Source: Chloroflexota bacterium
GTDB lineage: Bacteria; Chloroflexota; Limnocylindria; P2-11E
Reading direction: 5' to 3'
NCBI GenBank assembly: GCA_005889075.1
Contig: VBDQ01000028.1
Coordinates: forward strand, 1-44,743
DNA: 44,743 nt
Shown here: positions 23,229-32,125 of the stretch, piece after piece
Layout: each line of letters starts with the position of its first letter
Numbering within the stretch: position 1 is the first letter of the stretch
The notes under the pieces: model-generated
Database searches by the model: none
What the model was told of the DNA's origin: nothing
Seen by the model: only the letters and a program-made list of their open reading frames with translations
Program-made: the position numbers and the translations under genes

Positions 23229-24401
23229 TCAACGACTTCTTATCGTCCTTGTCGTCCGCGAGGTTCGAGCGCGCGTGTAGCCGAGCTGATCGATCCAGAG
23301 CTTCACCTCACCGGTGAGGACGCGTGGGACCCGCGCAAGGTCGGCCGCACGATGCACGCCGGCGAGGAAGACGGCGGTGCGAAGCTCGAGGGCGAAGTCG
23401 TCAACCCAGCGCAGGACTTCGCTCTCGCCGCGGAGCGCCGCCTGAAGTAATGGCCGCCCCACGCCGACGAGCGTTGCTCCGAGCGCGAGCGCCTTTGCCG
23501 CATCGAGGCCGCTTCGCACGCCGCCTGTCGCGATCACGGGCAAGCCAACCGCGCCGACGCCGGCGACGGCGACGGCGGTCGGAACACCCCAGTCGCGGAA
23601 ACGGTTGCCCAGACTCATGCGCGCGCTGTCGGACTGCGCGGCGGCGCGCAACGCCTCGACCGCGGCGAACGATGTCCCGCCAACTCCGCCGACGTCGATC
23701 GCCCTGACGCCGGCGCGACGCAGGCGGAGGGCGACATCGCGCGTGATCCCGGCGCCCGTCTCCTTGGCGATCACGGGCACCGTCGCTCGTCGGGTGAGCG
23801 CGCGAATCGCAGCGAGTGCTCCCCGCGCGCGAGTCTGCCCCTCGGGCTGGACCGACTCCTCGAGATAGTTGAGATGGATCGCGAGAGCGTCGGCCTTCAC
23901 CATCGCGATGATCTGTCCGATCTCGCGCGCGCCGAGGGCCTCCTCGCGGTCCTGCTTCACGAGCTGCGAGATCCCCAGGTTGGCGATCACGAACGCATGC
24001 GGCGCGCTCTGACGAACGACGGAATACGTCGGGACGAGCATGGGGTCGCGAAGCGCAGCGCGCTGGCTGCCCACGCCCATCGCGATGCCGCGCTTCTCGG
24101 CGACGCGCGCCAAAAGCTCGTTCACCGCGAGTGCGCGGCCGTGGCCGCCGGTCATGCCAGAGATCACCAGGGGAAGCTCGAGGGTCCGCCCGAGGAAACG
24201 CACGCGCAGATCGACATCGGCGGCGTCCACATCGGGGAGCGCGTCGTGGACGATCTGCACGTCGTCCCACCCCGCGGCCGTGCGCGTCTCCACGTCGCCT
24301 TCGGCCGCGAGCTTGAGGTGCTCTGCCTTGCGGCGCGCGATCTCCTCGGCTTCGCTCAGCCGTTGGGGGACTTCGCCCCCCAATCCCCCAGGATCTCTCA
24401 C
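23229..24401 (-). CDS. fni: Type 2 isopentenyl-diphosphate delta-isomerase
   Basis: This FMN- and NADPH-dependent isomerase interconverts IPP and DMAPP. The 390-residue protein shows the IDI-2 signatures: RRKAEHLKLAAEGDVE near residue 23, PLVISGMTGGHG, GVGSQRAALRDP, ANLGISQLVKQ, ALAIHLNYLEE(S/V)QPEG, VIAKETGAGI, DVGGVGGTSF and the phosphate-binding GGVRSG and ALGATLVGVGRPLL. GTG 24401 overlaps the CoA-transferase stop by 4 bp, so it is the last gene of the SBP-ubiD-CoA-transferase unit. Its first codons contain a strong G-rich hairpin. Placement in a ubiD operon is notable, because DMAPP or its monophosphate is the prenyl donor for the UbiD cofactor. Confidence 0.94.
   Translation of the reverse strand: MRDPGGLGGEVPQRLSEAEEIARRKAEHLKLAAEGDVETRTAAGWDDVQIVHDALPDVDAADVDLRVRFLGRTLELPLVISGMTGGHGRALAVNELLARVAEKRGIAMGVGSQRAALRDPMLVPTYSVVRQSAPHAFVIANLGISQLVKQDREEALGAREIGQIIAMVKADALAIHLNYLEESVQPEGQTRARGALAAIRALTRRATVPVIAKETGAGITRDVALRLRRAGVRAIDVGGVGGTSFAAVEALRAAAQSDSARMSLGNRFRDWGVPTAVAVAGVGAVGLPVIATGGVRSGLDAAKALALGATLVGVGRPLLQAALRGESEVLRWVDDFALELRTAVFLAGVHRAADLARVPRVLTGEVKLWIDQLGYTRARTSRTTRTIRSR
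24363..24383. repeat. G/C-rich palindrome within fni start
   Basis: TTGGGGG (24363-24369) pairs with CCCCCAA (24377-24383) around a 7-nt loop, followed by a further CCCCC run. It lies inside codons 7-13 of fni. It could attenuate translation, or be a dispersed palindromic element that became part of the reading frame. Confidence 0.5.
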
Positions 24402-26767
24402 GCAAACACGCCGTCTTGCTCAAGGGCACGGTACTCGGACTCATCGAGGCCACAAAGCCCTCGCCACACCGCGTCGTTGTCCGCGCCAAGGGTCGGCCCG
24501 GCCTGCTCGAGCACCGCGGGCGTAGCCGAGAGCATGAATGGAGGTGCCATCGCGATGACCGTCCCCAGGACTGGGTGTTTCGTTGGGCGCCAGAACCCGC
24601 GGTGCATGAGCTGCGGGTCTGTGGCGAGCTCGGCGATCGTGGCGACGGGCGCGGCTCGTATTTCCGCGCGGCGGAGATCCGCGACCACCTGGTCCCGATC
24701 GCGCTTCGCGGTCCACGCCTCGATGCAGCTATCCAGATCGGGATCGTCGCGCGACCACTCGGGATGGCCGACCGCGCCGCGAAAGCGCGCCCATTCGTCC
24801 TCGCTCCAGACGCTGAGCGCGACCCAACGATCTTCCCCGGCGCAGCGGTACACGCCGTGCGGCAGCGCGATCGGATCGCGATTTCCGTCACGCGAGGGGA
24901 CCGCGCCCGTCGCGGCGTACTCGAGGAGCGCAGGGGCCATGAACTGAAGTCCGGATTCGTACTGCGAGAGATCGATCGCGCACCCGTCGCCGGTGCGTCG
25001 CCGCCGCTCGAGCGCGGCGAGGATTGCGATAACGCCGTAGCCGACCGCGATGTAGTCGATATACGGGCCGTAGAGGATGACCGGGGTCCGATCGCGCTCG
25101 CCGAGGAGCTGGTTGAATCCCGCGAGGGCCGTGAGCTGGCTGCCGTAGCCGGGGTGCTGCGCGTGCGGTCCGGTCTGGCCCTGGTTGCAGCTCGAAAGCA
25201 CGATCAGGTCGCCCTTCGCTTGCCGCATGGCGTCGACGCTGAGCCCGCGGCGCGCGAGCGTTCCGGCCGGGAAGCTCTCGATGACGACATCGGCGTTCGC
25301 GATGAGCCTGAGCGCGATCGCCGCCGCCTTCGGATGGCGCAGGTTGAGCGTCGCACCTTTCTTTCCGTCGTTGTAGAACGCGAACATCCACGCATTGTTC
25401 GGCGCGGGCTCTCCTTTGAAGGGCGGGTACGTCGAGCGGAATGCGTCGAGCGCGGTCCCGCTCTCGACGTGGATCACCTCGGCGCCGTGGTTCGCGAGGT
25501 ATTTGCCGACGAGGGGCCCGGCGGCGGCCCAACCGAGCTCGACGACCCGCAAACCGGAGAGCGCGGCCGCCTGGTGCGGATCGCGCACCGTGGCGGCCAC
25601 CGAAGCGGCGCGCTCCGGCGTCGAAGCGGGGAGCGTGCATGCCTCCGCGTTCGCCCGCGACCAGGCGGCGATCACCGCGACGGGGTCCGCCACGGTCGGC
25701 GCGCCGACGCGAGGACGTGCGCCGTCGAAAAGCGCGAACCCGCCCGGGAATCGCACGCGACGGCCGCCGAGGTCGAGGTCCTGCCAGAAATCCCGCGCCT
25801 CGAGCTGCGCATCGGAGAAGATCTCGGGTGCGTCGGAAACCGGATAGCCGAGCATGTTCCGGGCGATCACGCCGTCGAAGAAGTCACGCTTCGTGAGCAT
25901 CGCGAGAAACTTGCCGACGGCGGTCTCGAGACGATCCACCTCGGCCTGCGAGAGCAGCCGGTTGTCGAACGTCTCCCAATCGATCCCGCCGATCACCTCG
26001 TCGAGCGCGCCGCGAGAGCGCATCCATTCCGCGAGCATCCGGCCGGTGTGCCGGCCGATCGGCCCGCCCTGGATCGCGAACGCGACGTAGCCGTCCGCGC
26101 AGGGCCAGATGTTCCGGAACTTCGCGCCGACGATGCTCCGCCCGAGGAGAAATGGGCCGAGCCGGCGATGCTCCTCGCGAAGCGCCTCCCAAAACACGAT
26201 CGCCGGCGGATGGATGGTCGCCATCGCGGCCTGCGCCGAGACATCGGCGTGCTGACCGCGACCGGTGCGCTGGCGTGCCGCGAGCGCGATGAGAGCGCCC
26301 ATGGCCGCGTACATGCCGGTCCAGAACGGCGACTGCGCGAGCGTCGTCCGTACCGGGGTGCGCCCCTCTTCGCCGGCGAGCCAGAGGCACCCGCTCGCGG
26401 CGGTCACCTCGAGGTCTGACGCAGGCACCCAACCCAGCGGTCCGCTCGATCCGTAGGCGGTGACCGTCACAAGGATCGCGCGTGGATTCACTTTTGCGAC
26501 GTCGCCGTACACGAGCCCCTGGTCGGTCACGACCACGTCGGCGTTGGCGATGACGCGCCAGAGGCCGATCTGCTTGACGTCGACGAGCCGCTTGTTCGCG
26601 TTCATCGCGAGGGAGTACGTGGACTGCTCGCCGATGAGCGGCGGCCGCGGGACGGGATCATCGGACCATGGCGCGCGTATCACGTCGGCGCCCAGATCGG
26701 CGAGGACGCGACCGCAGAAGGCACCCGATGTCGCCGTGAAATCGAAGACCCGGATCCCGTCGAGCAT
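24398..26767 (-). CDS. Tandem-domain class III CoA-transferase (CaiB/BaiF)
   Basis: A 789-residue fusion of two CaiB/BaiF domains (about 1-365 and 400-789); single-domain members are near 400 residues. Family III enzymes move CoA between carboxylic acids through an Asp-bound anhydride. In the first domain SGPLGWVPASDLEVTAASG keeps an Asp (D118) at the catalytic position. In the second domain, TGPHAQHPGYGSQLTALAG has Gly542 where the usual GYD gives Asp. So one site looks active and one degenerate, as in other two-domain members such as DddD. ATG 26767 lies 28 bp after the divergent-type ubiD gene; it overlaps fni by 4 bp. A role in activating an imported acid to its CoA thioester is likely; the substrate is unknown. 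Confidence 0.9.
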   Translation of the reverse strand: MLDGIRVFDFTATSGAFCGRVLADLGADVIRAPWSDDPVPRPPLIGEQSTYSLAMNANKRLVDVKQIGLWRVIANADVVVTDQGLVYGDVAKVNPRAILVTVTAYGSSGPLGWVPASDLEVTAASGCLWLAGEEGRTPVRTTLAQSPFWTGMYAAMGALIALAARQRTGRGQHADVSAQAAMATIHPPAIVFWEALREEHRRLGPFLLGRSIVGAKFRNIWPCADGYVAFAIQGGPIGRHTGRMLAEWMRSRGALDEVIGGIDWETFDNRLLSQAEVDRLETAVGKFLAMLTKRDFFDGVIARNMLGYPVSDAPEIFSDAQLEARDFWQDLDLGGRRVRFPGGFALFDGARPRVGAPTVADPVAVIAAWSRANAEACTLPASTPERAASVAATVRDPHQAAALSGLRVVELGWAAAGPLVGKYLANHGAEVIHVESGTALDAFRSTYPPFKGEPAPNNAWMFAFYNDGKKGATLNLRHPKAAAIALRLIANADVVIESFPAGTLARRGLSVDAMRQAKGDLIVLSSCNQGQTGPHAQHPGYGSQLTALAGFNQLLGERDRTPVILYGPYIDYIAVGYGVIAILAALERRRRTGDGCAIDLSQYESGLQFMAPALLEYAATGAVPSRDGNRDPIALPHGVYRCAGEDRWVALSVWSEDEWARFRGAVGHPEWSRDDPDLDSCIEAWTAKRDRDQVVADLRRAEIRAAPVATIAELATDPQLMHRGFWRPTKHPVLGTVIAMAPPFMLSATPAVLEQAGPTLGADNDAVWRGLCGLDESEYRALEQDGVFA

Positions 26768-26795
26768 CGCTACGCGCCGCGGCGGCGTCGCGAGG

Positions 26796-28424
26796 CTAAC
26801 GACCGGTGCGCGAGAGGACCTCCGCCCACGATGACGTCTTCATCGCCTGCTTGCCCTTGGCGATCTGTTCCGAATCGAACCAGCGAGCGGGGTCGACCCG
26901 GTCGATCGGATAGACGGGCCGCATGAAGTCGTTCTCGAAGCCGTACGGGACCGTCGCGTCGATGGCCATCCCACCCTCGAACCGGGTGTTCATCGCGGTC
27001 CACTGGGCGTTCCCCGCGGTGAGCCGCTCGGATGGGATGAACGTCTGGCCCGCGCCGCCCGGGACGGGGCTCCATACGTCGTCGCGGGGATTCACCCGGG
27101 TCGTGAGCGACCAGATGATGTCGTCCATCGAGTAGATGTCGACGTCGTGGTCGACCGCGATACAGAGCCGCAGACCCGAGCTGCATGAGAACGCCGCTGC
27201 GAGGAAGTTGCGCACGAAGCCGTCGTCGGTCTTGAGTCGTTTTTTCACCTGCAGGATCGCGCCGGCCCAGTCGGTCATCGGGAACGGGATGTTCACGTCG
27301 TGGATGAGACCGGGTTGGATGCGCTCGCAAAGCTCGAAGAACGCCGCCTCGCGGACCGTCGTGTCGATGTTGTTGCAGTCGTACATGTGGACGCCCATCG
27401 GGTAGATGAAGGGACGCTCACTCTTGGAGCGCATCGTGATCGCCGTGACCTCGAAGGTCGGAGCCTTGTATGCCTTGCCCATGTACCCGGCCCACTCCGG
27501 GTGGAAGTGATAGCGGCCCTGGGTATCGTGCTCTTCCGCTTCCTTCGTCTCGTAGCGCTTGTCACGCGGACGCAGGAAGCCCTCGAGCACGATCTCGCAA
27601 TCGGCCACCGCGTAGGCGTCGACGGTCCGTGCTTTGACGAGCCGCATCGGGAATCCCTGGACCGCGCCGGCGGCCCCGAGCTCGTCGCCGCCGCGCGGCA
27701 GCACCACGTAATCGAAGCCACCGCCGGCGAGAAGCGTCGCCGCGACGGGCAGGCCGAAGCAGATCGTCAGCGGAACGGGATCGTCCTTGTAGTACTTGGT
27801 CATGACCTGCCACATGTGCGAGCCGGGCGAGATCTGGAACGTGCCGACGTTGCCCCAGCGGAAGTTCATGCGGTTGTAGCCGATGTGGCTGCCGCCCCAG
27901 AACCGCTCTCCGACCACGACGCTGTTGCCCGAGCCGATGGTGATCTCGGACTCGAGATGGGTGTGCCGGATCGGGAGGATGTACTTGTTGACCTCGAGGT
28001 CGTCGGTGATCACGTCCTGCTGACAGGCAGCCTCGTCTTGTGAGACCACTTCGCTCGGGATCGGGTGCGTGAGCGCGTGCGAGAGCTTGCGGGTCCGGTC
28101 GGTCGCGTTTTCGTAACCGAAGAACCGATCGACGATGTCCATGTTGGCGAATAAGTTCGTGATCGCCCGAAGGTGCGGATAACCCTTGACGTTGTTGAAG
28201 AGGATCGGATAGCTCCCGTCGAAGTGCTTCTGGACGCCGGTCAGCTCGAGGTCGCCCGATACCGGGACGTCCGTCTCCATGAGGAGACCTTCGCGCTGGA
28301 GCCACGCGATCGTCGCCGGCAAGGAGCGCAGGGCATCTTTCGGCGTCCGCTCCCCGCCGCGGGGATCGCGGAGCTCGGACTTCCCCGTCTTCCGCCGAAG
28401 GTCAGCCTGCGCTGTCGCCATCAT
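26796..28424 (-). CDS. UbiD-family decarboxylase, divergent (UbiD1)
   Basis: A 542-residue UbiD-family protein, expected to use prenylated FMN for reversible decarboxylation. Compared with the fungal ferulate decarboxylase triad Arg173-Glu277-Glu282, this protein keeps Arg (R185 in SHIGYNR) and the last Glu (E310 in HPEWAGYM). The EGPFGE motif is absent: a longer insertion (RPRDKRYETKEAEEHD) precedes YHFHPE, so Tyr305 occupies the first-Glu position, and the preceding Asn is His180. It belongs to a separate UbiD branch and may act on a different substrate class or be carboxylase-like. ATG 28424 (or 28421) follows AGGAG. It lies 10 bp after the binding-protein gene SBP1. Confidence 0.85.
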   Translation of the reverse strand: MMATAQADLRRKTGKSELRDPRGGERTPKDALRSLPATIAWLQREGLLMETDVPVSGDLELTGVQKHFDGSYPILFNNVKGYPHLRAITNLFANMDIVDRFFGYENATDRTRKLSHALTHPIPSEVVSQDEAACQQDVITDDLEVNKYILPIRHTHLESEITIGSGNSVVVGERFWGGSHIGYNRMNFRWGNVGTFQISPGSHMWQVMTKYYKDDPVPLTICFGLPVAATLLAGGGFDYVVLPRGGDELGAAGAVQGFPMRLVKARTVDAYAVADCEIVLEGFLRPRDKRYETKEAEEHDTQGRYHFHPEWAGYMGKAYKAPTFEVTAITMRSKSERPFIYPMGVHMYDCNNIDTTVREAAFFELCERIQPGLIHDVNIPFPMTDWAGAILQVKKRLKTDDGFVRNFLAAAFSCSSGLRLCIAVDHDVDIYSMDDIIWSLTTRVNPRDDVWSPVPGGAGQTFIPSERLTAGNAQWTAMNTRFEGGMAIDATVPYGFENDFMRPVYPIDRVDPARWFDSEQIAKGKQAMKTSSWAEVLSRTGR

Positions 28425-28434
28425 GTCGCTCCTG

Positions 28435-29454
28435 TCATTTGTCCAGGCCGCGGTCCACGGCGCTCTGCACGAAACTCGTGTCGAGCATCTTGCTGATGTC
28501 GAAGCTCTTGACCGCGGCATTCGTCGCGCCGAGCGTCGCCTGCGAGTCCGCGAACATCTCGGGCTTCGCGAACGGCTGCGTCGCAGTCACCAGCTGCGCG
28601 TAGAAGTCATAGGTCGCGCCCATCGCCTGATCGTCGGTGGATTGGAAGTACTTCTTGAGCACGGTGATGCCAAAAGCCTTGTCCGCCTTCAGCCTCTTGA
28701 TGCCCAGCACGAGCGAGTCGACGTATCGCTGCACGACGTCCTTGTTCGACGTGATGTACGACCGCCGGACCACGACCGACGTGTTCGCGGACGGAAGATG
28801 CTGCGAAGCGAGGTCATAGAGGACGTGGAATCCTTTCGCCTCGAGCTGCAGCGAATCGGGCGGCTGGGACACGCCGGCCTGGATCGAGCCCGCAAGGAGA
28901 CCCGCGGTCCGGTTCTGTGACGAGCCGACGGCGAGGATGGTCACGTCCTTGTCCGGATCGAGGCCCATCTTCTTGAGCGCGACCCTCGTCGCGATGTCGG
29001 ACGAAGATCCGACGCTCGAGACGCCGACCTTCTTCCCTTTGAGATCGGCGACGGTCTTGATGTCGGGCGCGACCTCGAGCACGAACGGATAGACGCCGGC
29101 GAGCTGCGCGACGACCACGAGATCGGCACCGCCCGCGATGGCCGAAAGCGTCTCCGAGCCGCCAACTTGAGCGAACGTGACTTGCCCGGCAAGCACGGCA
29201 GGCACGCCTTGCGCGCTCGCGATGTTCGAGAGGTTGACGTCGAGGCTGTTCTTTTCGAAGAAGCCGCCCTCTTTAGTTGCCCAGAGCGGAAGCTCGTCGC
29301 CGATGACGTTGCTGTAGCTCACCTCGAGATGGACGGGGGGCACGGGTGCGAGGGAGCCAGCCGATCCGGTCGGGGCCGCGACCTGCCCTCCGGTGCCGCC
29401 GCACGCGGCGGCGATGATCGCGAGCGCGAAGGAGAGCCCGAGGGTTCGACGCAC
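28435..29454 (-). CDS. NitT/TauT-type ABC substrate-binding lipoprotein (SBP1)
   Basis: A 339-residue lipoprotein (lipobox AAAC, Cys18) with the NMT1/SsuA-like periplasmic-binding fold: WATKEGGFFEKNSLDVNLS, VPAVLAGQVTFAQVGGSETL, ADLKGKKVGVSSVGSSSDIA and GLDPDKDVTILAVG. It would capture a small organic anion outside the cell for the shared permease. GTG 29454 is set by GGAGG 6 nt upstream. It shares the C-terminal TNAAVK...D.SFV...RG.(D)K pattern with the two other binding proteins of the island. It is the first gene of the unit SBP1-ubiD1-CoA-transferase-fni, 30 bp behind operator site A. Confidence 0.9.
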   Translation of the reverse strand: MRRTLGLSFALAIIAAACGGTGGQVAAPTGSAGSLAPVPPVHLEVSYSNVIGDELPLWATKEGGFFEKNSLDVNLSNIASAQGVPAVLAGQVTFAQVGGSETLSAIAGGADLVVVAQLAGVYPFVLEVAPDIKTVADLKGKKVGVSSVGSSSDIATRVALKKMGLDPDKDVTILAVGSSQNRTAGLLAGSIQAGVSQPPDSLQLEAKGFHVLYDLASQHLPSANTSVVVRRSYITSNKDVVQRYVDSLVLGIKRLKADKAFGITVLKKYFQSTDDQAMGATYDFYAQLVTATQPFAKPEMFADSQATLGATNAAVKSFDISKMLDTSFVQSAVDRGLDK

Positions 29455-29484
29455 CGTGCACCTCCACAGCGGAGCCCGTCGCGA

Positions 29485-29501
29485 GAATGGTAAGACCATT
29501 C
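29485..29501. promoter_or_regulatory. FadR-type operator, site A
   Basis: GAATGGT-AAG-ACCATTC is a perfect 7+7 palindrome. Its core TGGTAAGACCA fits the FadR-subfamily consensus TNGTNNNACNA. It lies 30 bp upstream of the SBP1 start. The same element recurs at three other promoters of this island. Confidence 0.85.
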
Positions 29502-29550
29502 GACGGCTCCCGTTACCGAGCCCTCCGTGAATCGCGGGATCAGCGTCGCG

Positions 29551-29868
29551 CTAGCCGGTCTCTTCGCCGACCCGACCCGTGGCCCCGATCTGATTCGTCG
29601 TCACTTCGCGCGCCTCGTGGTCACGGAGAATGCGCTCCGCGTCTCGCTCACGGCCCTTCGCGCTGACGGTCACCATCAGGCCGCCCGGCACGAACTTACC
29701 GGACGCGTCGGTCTCAGCGCCGCGTGCGACGAGCGACAGCTGGTCGTCGCTGAAGTTGTGCGCGAGGAGCGCGTCGATGGCCGCCTCAGCCGCCTCGCGG
29801 TCGGCGAACATGGCAACGACGGCAACGTGCTCACTTGGAAGGTGGACCTCATCTGTCCTTGTTTCCAT
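29551..29868 (-). CDS. Small general-stress-protein-like (YflT-type) protein
   Basis: A 105-residue soluble protein. The N-terminal half (EHVAVVAMFADREAAEAAIDALLAHNFSDDQLSLVAR) resembles the YflT / general stress protein 17M-like alpha-beta domain found in bacterial stress proteins. The rest is polar, with GGLMVTVSAKGRERDAERIL. ATG 29868 has a clear GGAGG 5 nt upstream, so longer starts are rejected. It stands alone between the two minus-strand units of the island and just upstream of site A. A link to the decarboxylation genes is not evident. Confidence 0.6.
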   Translation of the reverse strand: METRTDEVHLPSEHVAVVAMFADREAAEAAIDALLAHNFSDDQLSLVARGAETDASGKFVPGGLMVTVSAKGRERDAERILRDHEAREVTTNQIGATGRVGEETG

Positions 29869-29991
29869 TTCTGCCTCCGCGCACCGCGCCGCAGGGTCCG
29901 TGCCACCGTCAGCCCGACGCGACGCCGGTCTACCGCCGCGCGCCGTATGGATGATTGGCAGGCGGGCGACCGACACGTGCTCGGTTGACGA

Positions 29992-30741
29992 TCATCGCGG
30001 CGTCATCTCGCCGGCGGCGATCGCCGCCGGGAGATCGTTCTCTTCCGGCGGCAGGGGGCAGTTGTAGTGGGGCGAGAACGCGCACGCGGGGTTGTACGCG
30101 CGATTGAAGTCGACGACGTAGCGCCCGTCCTCCGCGTCCTCGAGGTCCAGATACCGGCCAAGTGCGTACGTCTCGTCACCGCTCGTGCGGTCGCGGAAGA
30201 AGACCTGGTAGGAATCCGCTGGTACGCCGGGCTCGACGAGCCGCGTCACGGCAAGGCGGCACGCCTCGTCGTCGACCTCGAAGGAGATCCAACCAACGCG
30301 CTCCGCCCTGCGGTCGCGCTCGCGCGTCGAGCCGAGCATGATGCGGACCGGGTCCGGCTCGAGCGCCAGCGCGAATCGGAAACGTGGATCGTACGGATAC
30401 CAGCGCGGCGAAAGCGGGGCGCGCGCCGCCTCCGGATCGATGACCACGACGGCCGGTGCGTTCTGGTGCGAAAGGCGCAATCGATAGCGCCCGAGCCGGA
30501 TCACGCCCGGCCCACGCTTGAAGCCGTCGACCCGAAAACCGTCGTCGCTCGCGGCGACGGTGAGTAGCGTGCCTGCATCCGGCAGATCCACATCGCCCTT
30601 CACGCCGATGCGGAGGGCGCTTCCGATGGGCAGCTCGTGCCGCGCGACCGCCGCGAGGAAGGACTCGGGACCGGCGAGCCACTCGCGATAGCTCTCACGG
30701 CTCTCCTCGATCTCGCGCTCGGCGTCGGTCTGCGAAGCCAT
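29992..30741 (-). CDS. DUF1684 family protein
   Basis: A 249-residue cytoplasmic protein of the DUF1684 family. The C-terminal signature is clear: YALGRYLDLEDAEDGRYVVDFNRAYNPACAF followed by CPLPPEENDLPAAIAAGE. The middle holds a beta-rich barrel-like region, and the N-terminus a helix with ESYREWLAGPESFL. No biochemical role is established for the family as far as I know. ATG 30741 is the natural start. It follows the aldolase-type gene by 89 bp on the same strand, so it may be read from the ubiD2 unit or from its own promoter. Confidence 0.8.
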   Translation of the reverse strand: MASQTDAEREIEESRESYREWLAGPESFLAAVARHELPIGSALRIGVKGDVDLPDAGTLLTVAASDDGFRVDGFKRGPGVIRLGRYRLRLSHQNAPAVVVIDPEAARAPLSPRWYPYDPRFRFALALEPDPVRIMLGSTRERDRRAERVGWISFEVDDEACRLAVTRLVEPGVPADSYQVFFRDRTSGDETYALGRYLDLEDAEDGRYVVDFNRAYNPACAFSPHYNCPLPPEENDLPAAIAAGEMTPR

Positions 30742-30830
30742 TACGCACGAAAGTATCGGGAGGGCGCCCGCGCCGGTCGAGGCCTTCTGATGGCGGGCGC
30801 CCCCGTGGGCCTCGCGCCGGGCCGCGAAAG

Positions 30831-31550
30831 TCAGACGACCGATTCGAAGTCGAGACCATCGAGCGCACCGGCGCGGCGCGCTCGCTCGATCGCGTCGATC
30901 CAGATCTTGCGCACGATGCGCGGCTCCGCGAGCTGTCCACCGACGCTCGCGAGCTCGTCGTCGGTGAAGCGGCGGGGCTCGCCGATCGCGTAGGTGAGCC
31001 AGAGGCGGTGCGCGCTCTCCTCGAGCTGCAGGGCGAGCGCGACGGCGCTGGGCAGATCGGCGGCGACCACGACCGCGCCATGTCCGCGGAGCAGTGCGGC
31101 CGGTCCTCGTCCCACCACGGCGGCAAGCCGCCGGCCCTGGTCCTCGCTGCGGACGAGTCGCGGATCGTCGAAGACCGGCACCTCGCGGCCGAACGGTGCG
31201 CCCGCGTTGAAGGCGGTGACGAGCGGCTTTCCTGCGACCGAGAGCGAGGTCGCGTACAGGGCATGGAAGTGGACGATCGCGCCAACGTCCGGTCGCGTTC
31301 GATAAAGAAGGAGGTGGATCGGAATCTCGCTGGGCGGCGTCCCCTCAAAGGTCGTTCCATCCGCGATCCGCACGATCGCGACCGCTTCAGGCGTGACGGC
31401 CACCCGGCTCGCGCTGTGTCCATTCACGTACGTCACATCGCCCTCGCGGACGCTGATGTGGCCATGCATGTCAAAGAGCTTGGCGACCGCGAGGGCACGC
31501 GTGGCTGTCGCGACGAGCAACGCAGTCCTCGCGCCGGTCTTGACCGTCAT
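30831..31550 (-). CDS. Class II aldolase/adducin-family protein
   Basis: A 239-residue class II aldolase-fold protein. The zinc-site residues are visible: H94 and H96 in AIVHFHALYA, H157 in RGHG, and a catalytic-type acidic residue E75 in PSEIPIHLLLYRTRP. Family members are aldolases, epimerases, dehydratases and some decarboxylases; at least one group acts on dihydroxyphthalate in aromatic degradation, to my recollection. ATG 31550 overlaps the ubiX stop by 4 bp (ATGA), tying it tightly to the cofactor gene. In this context an aldol-cleavage or decarboxylation step of the imported acid is plausible. Confidence 0.85.
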   Translation of the reverse strand: MTVKTGARTALLVATATRALAVAKLFDMHGHISVREGDVTYVNGHSASRVAVTPEAVAIVRIADGTTFEGTPPSEIPIHLLLYRTRPDVGAIVHFHALYATSLSVAGKPLVTAFNAGAPFGREVPVFDDPRLVRSEDQGRRLAAVVGRGPAALLRGHGAVVVAADLPSAVALALQLEESAHRLWLTYAIGEPRRFTDDELASVGGQLAEPRIVRKIWIDAIERARRAGALDGLDFESVV

Positions 31551-32125
31551 TCGTCCTTCGGGACTCCGGCCCATCGTCGGAACAGCGCGTGCTCGACGCC
31601 CAGCTGGTCGAGCGCCTTGCCGACGCTGTGGTCGACGATGTCGTCGACCGACTTCGGCAAGTGGTAGAAGCCCGGCGCGGGCGGCAGGATCACCGCGCCG
31701 GTGAGGGCGAGCTCATGCATGAGCCGCAGATGGCCCGCATGGAGCGGGGTCTCGCGCACCATCAGCACGAGCGTGCGGCGCTCTTTGAGGTGCACATCCG
31801 CAGCGCGCACGATCAAGTTGTCATTCAGCGAGTTCGCGATGCTCGACATCGTCCGGATGCTGCACGGCGCGACGACCATGCCGTGCGTTTGAAAGCTGCC
31901 GCTCGCGAGCGTCGCCGCCAGGTCACGCTCGTCATGTACGACGTCGGCGAGCGCGACGACGTCCTCGACCTTCCACGACGTCTCGTACGCGATCGTAGCC
32001 TTCGCTCCCGTGCTAACGATCAAATGCGTTTCGACGTCCTTCACTTTCTGCAACGCCTCGAGCATGCGTATCCCATAAATGGCTCCAGAGGCGCCCGATA
32101 TCCCGACGACGATGCGGCGTGTCAT
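31547..32125 (-). CDS. ubiX: UbiX-family flavin prenyltransferase
   Basis: UbiX joins reduced FMN and dimethylallyl (mono)phosphate to make prenylated FMN, the cofactor of UbiD enzymes. The 192-residue protein has the family motifs: VVGISGASGAIYG (6-18), APCSIRTMSSIA (86-97), the LMVRETPLHAGHL segment (R124, E125) and APGFYHLP (Y154). The spacing of Glu125 and Tyr154 equals that of the characterised Pseudomonas enzyme's Glu140 and Tyr169. ATG 32125 is chosen because it begins the conserved N-terminus; the longer frame is GC-rich noise. A gap of 196 bp separates it from the flavin reductase upstream. Confidence 0.94.
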   Translation of the reverse strand: MTRRIVVGISGASGAIYGIRMLEALQKVKDVETHLIVSTGAKATIAYETSWKVEDVVALADVVHDERDLAATLASGSFQTHGMVVAPCSIRTMSSIANSLNDNLIVRAADVHLKERRTLVLMVRETPLHAGHLRLMHELALTGAVILPPAPGFYHLPKSVDDIVDHSVGKALDQLGVEHALFRRWAGVPKDE

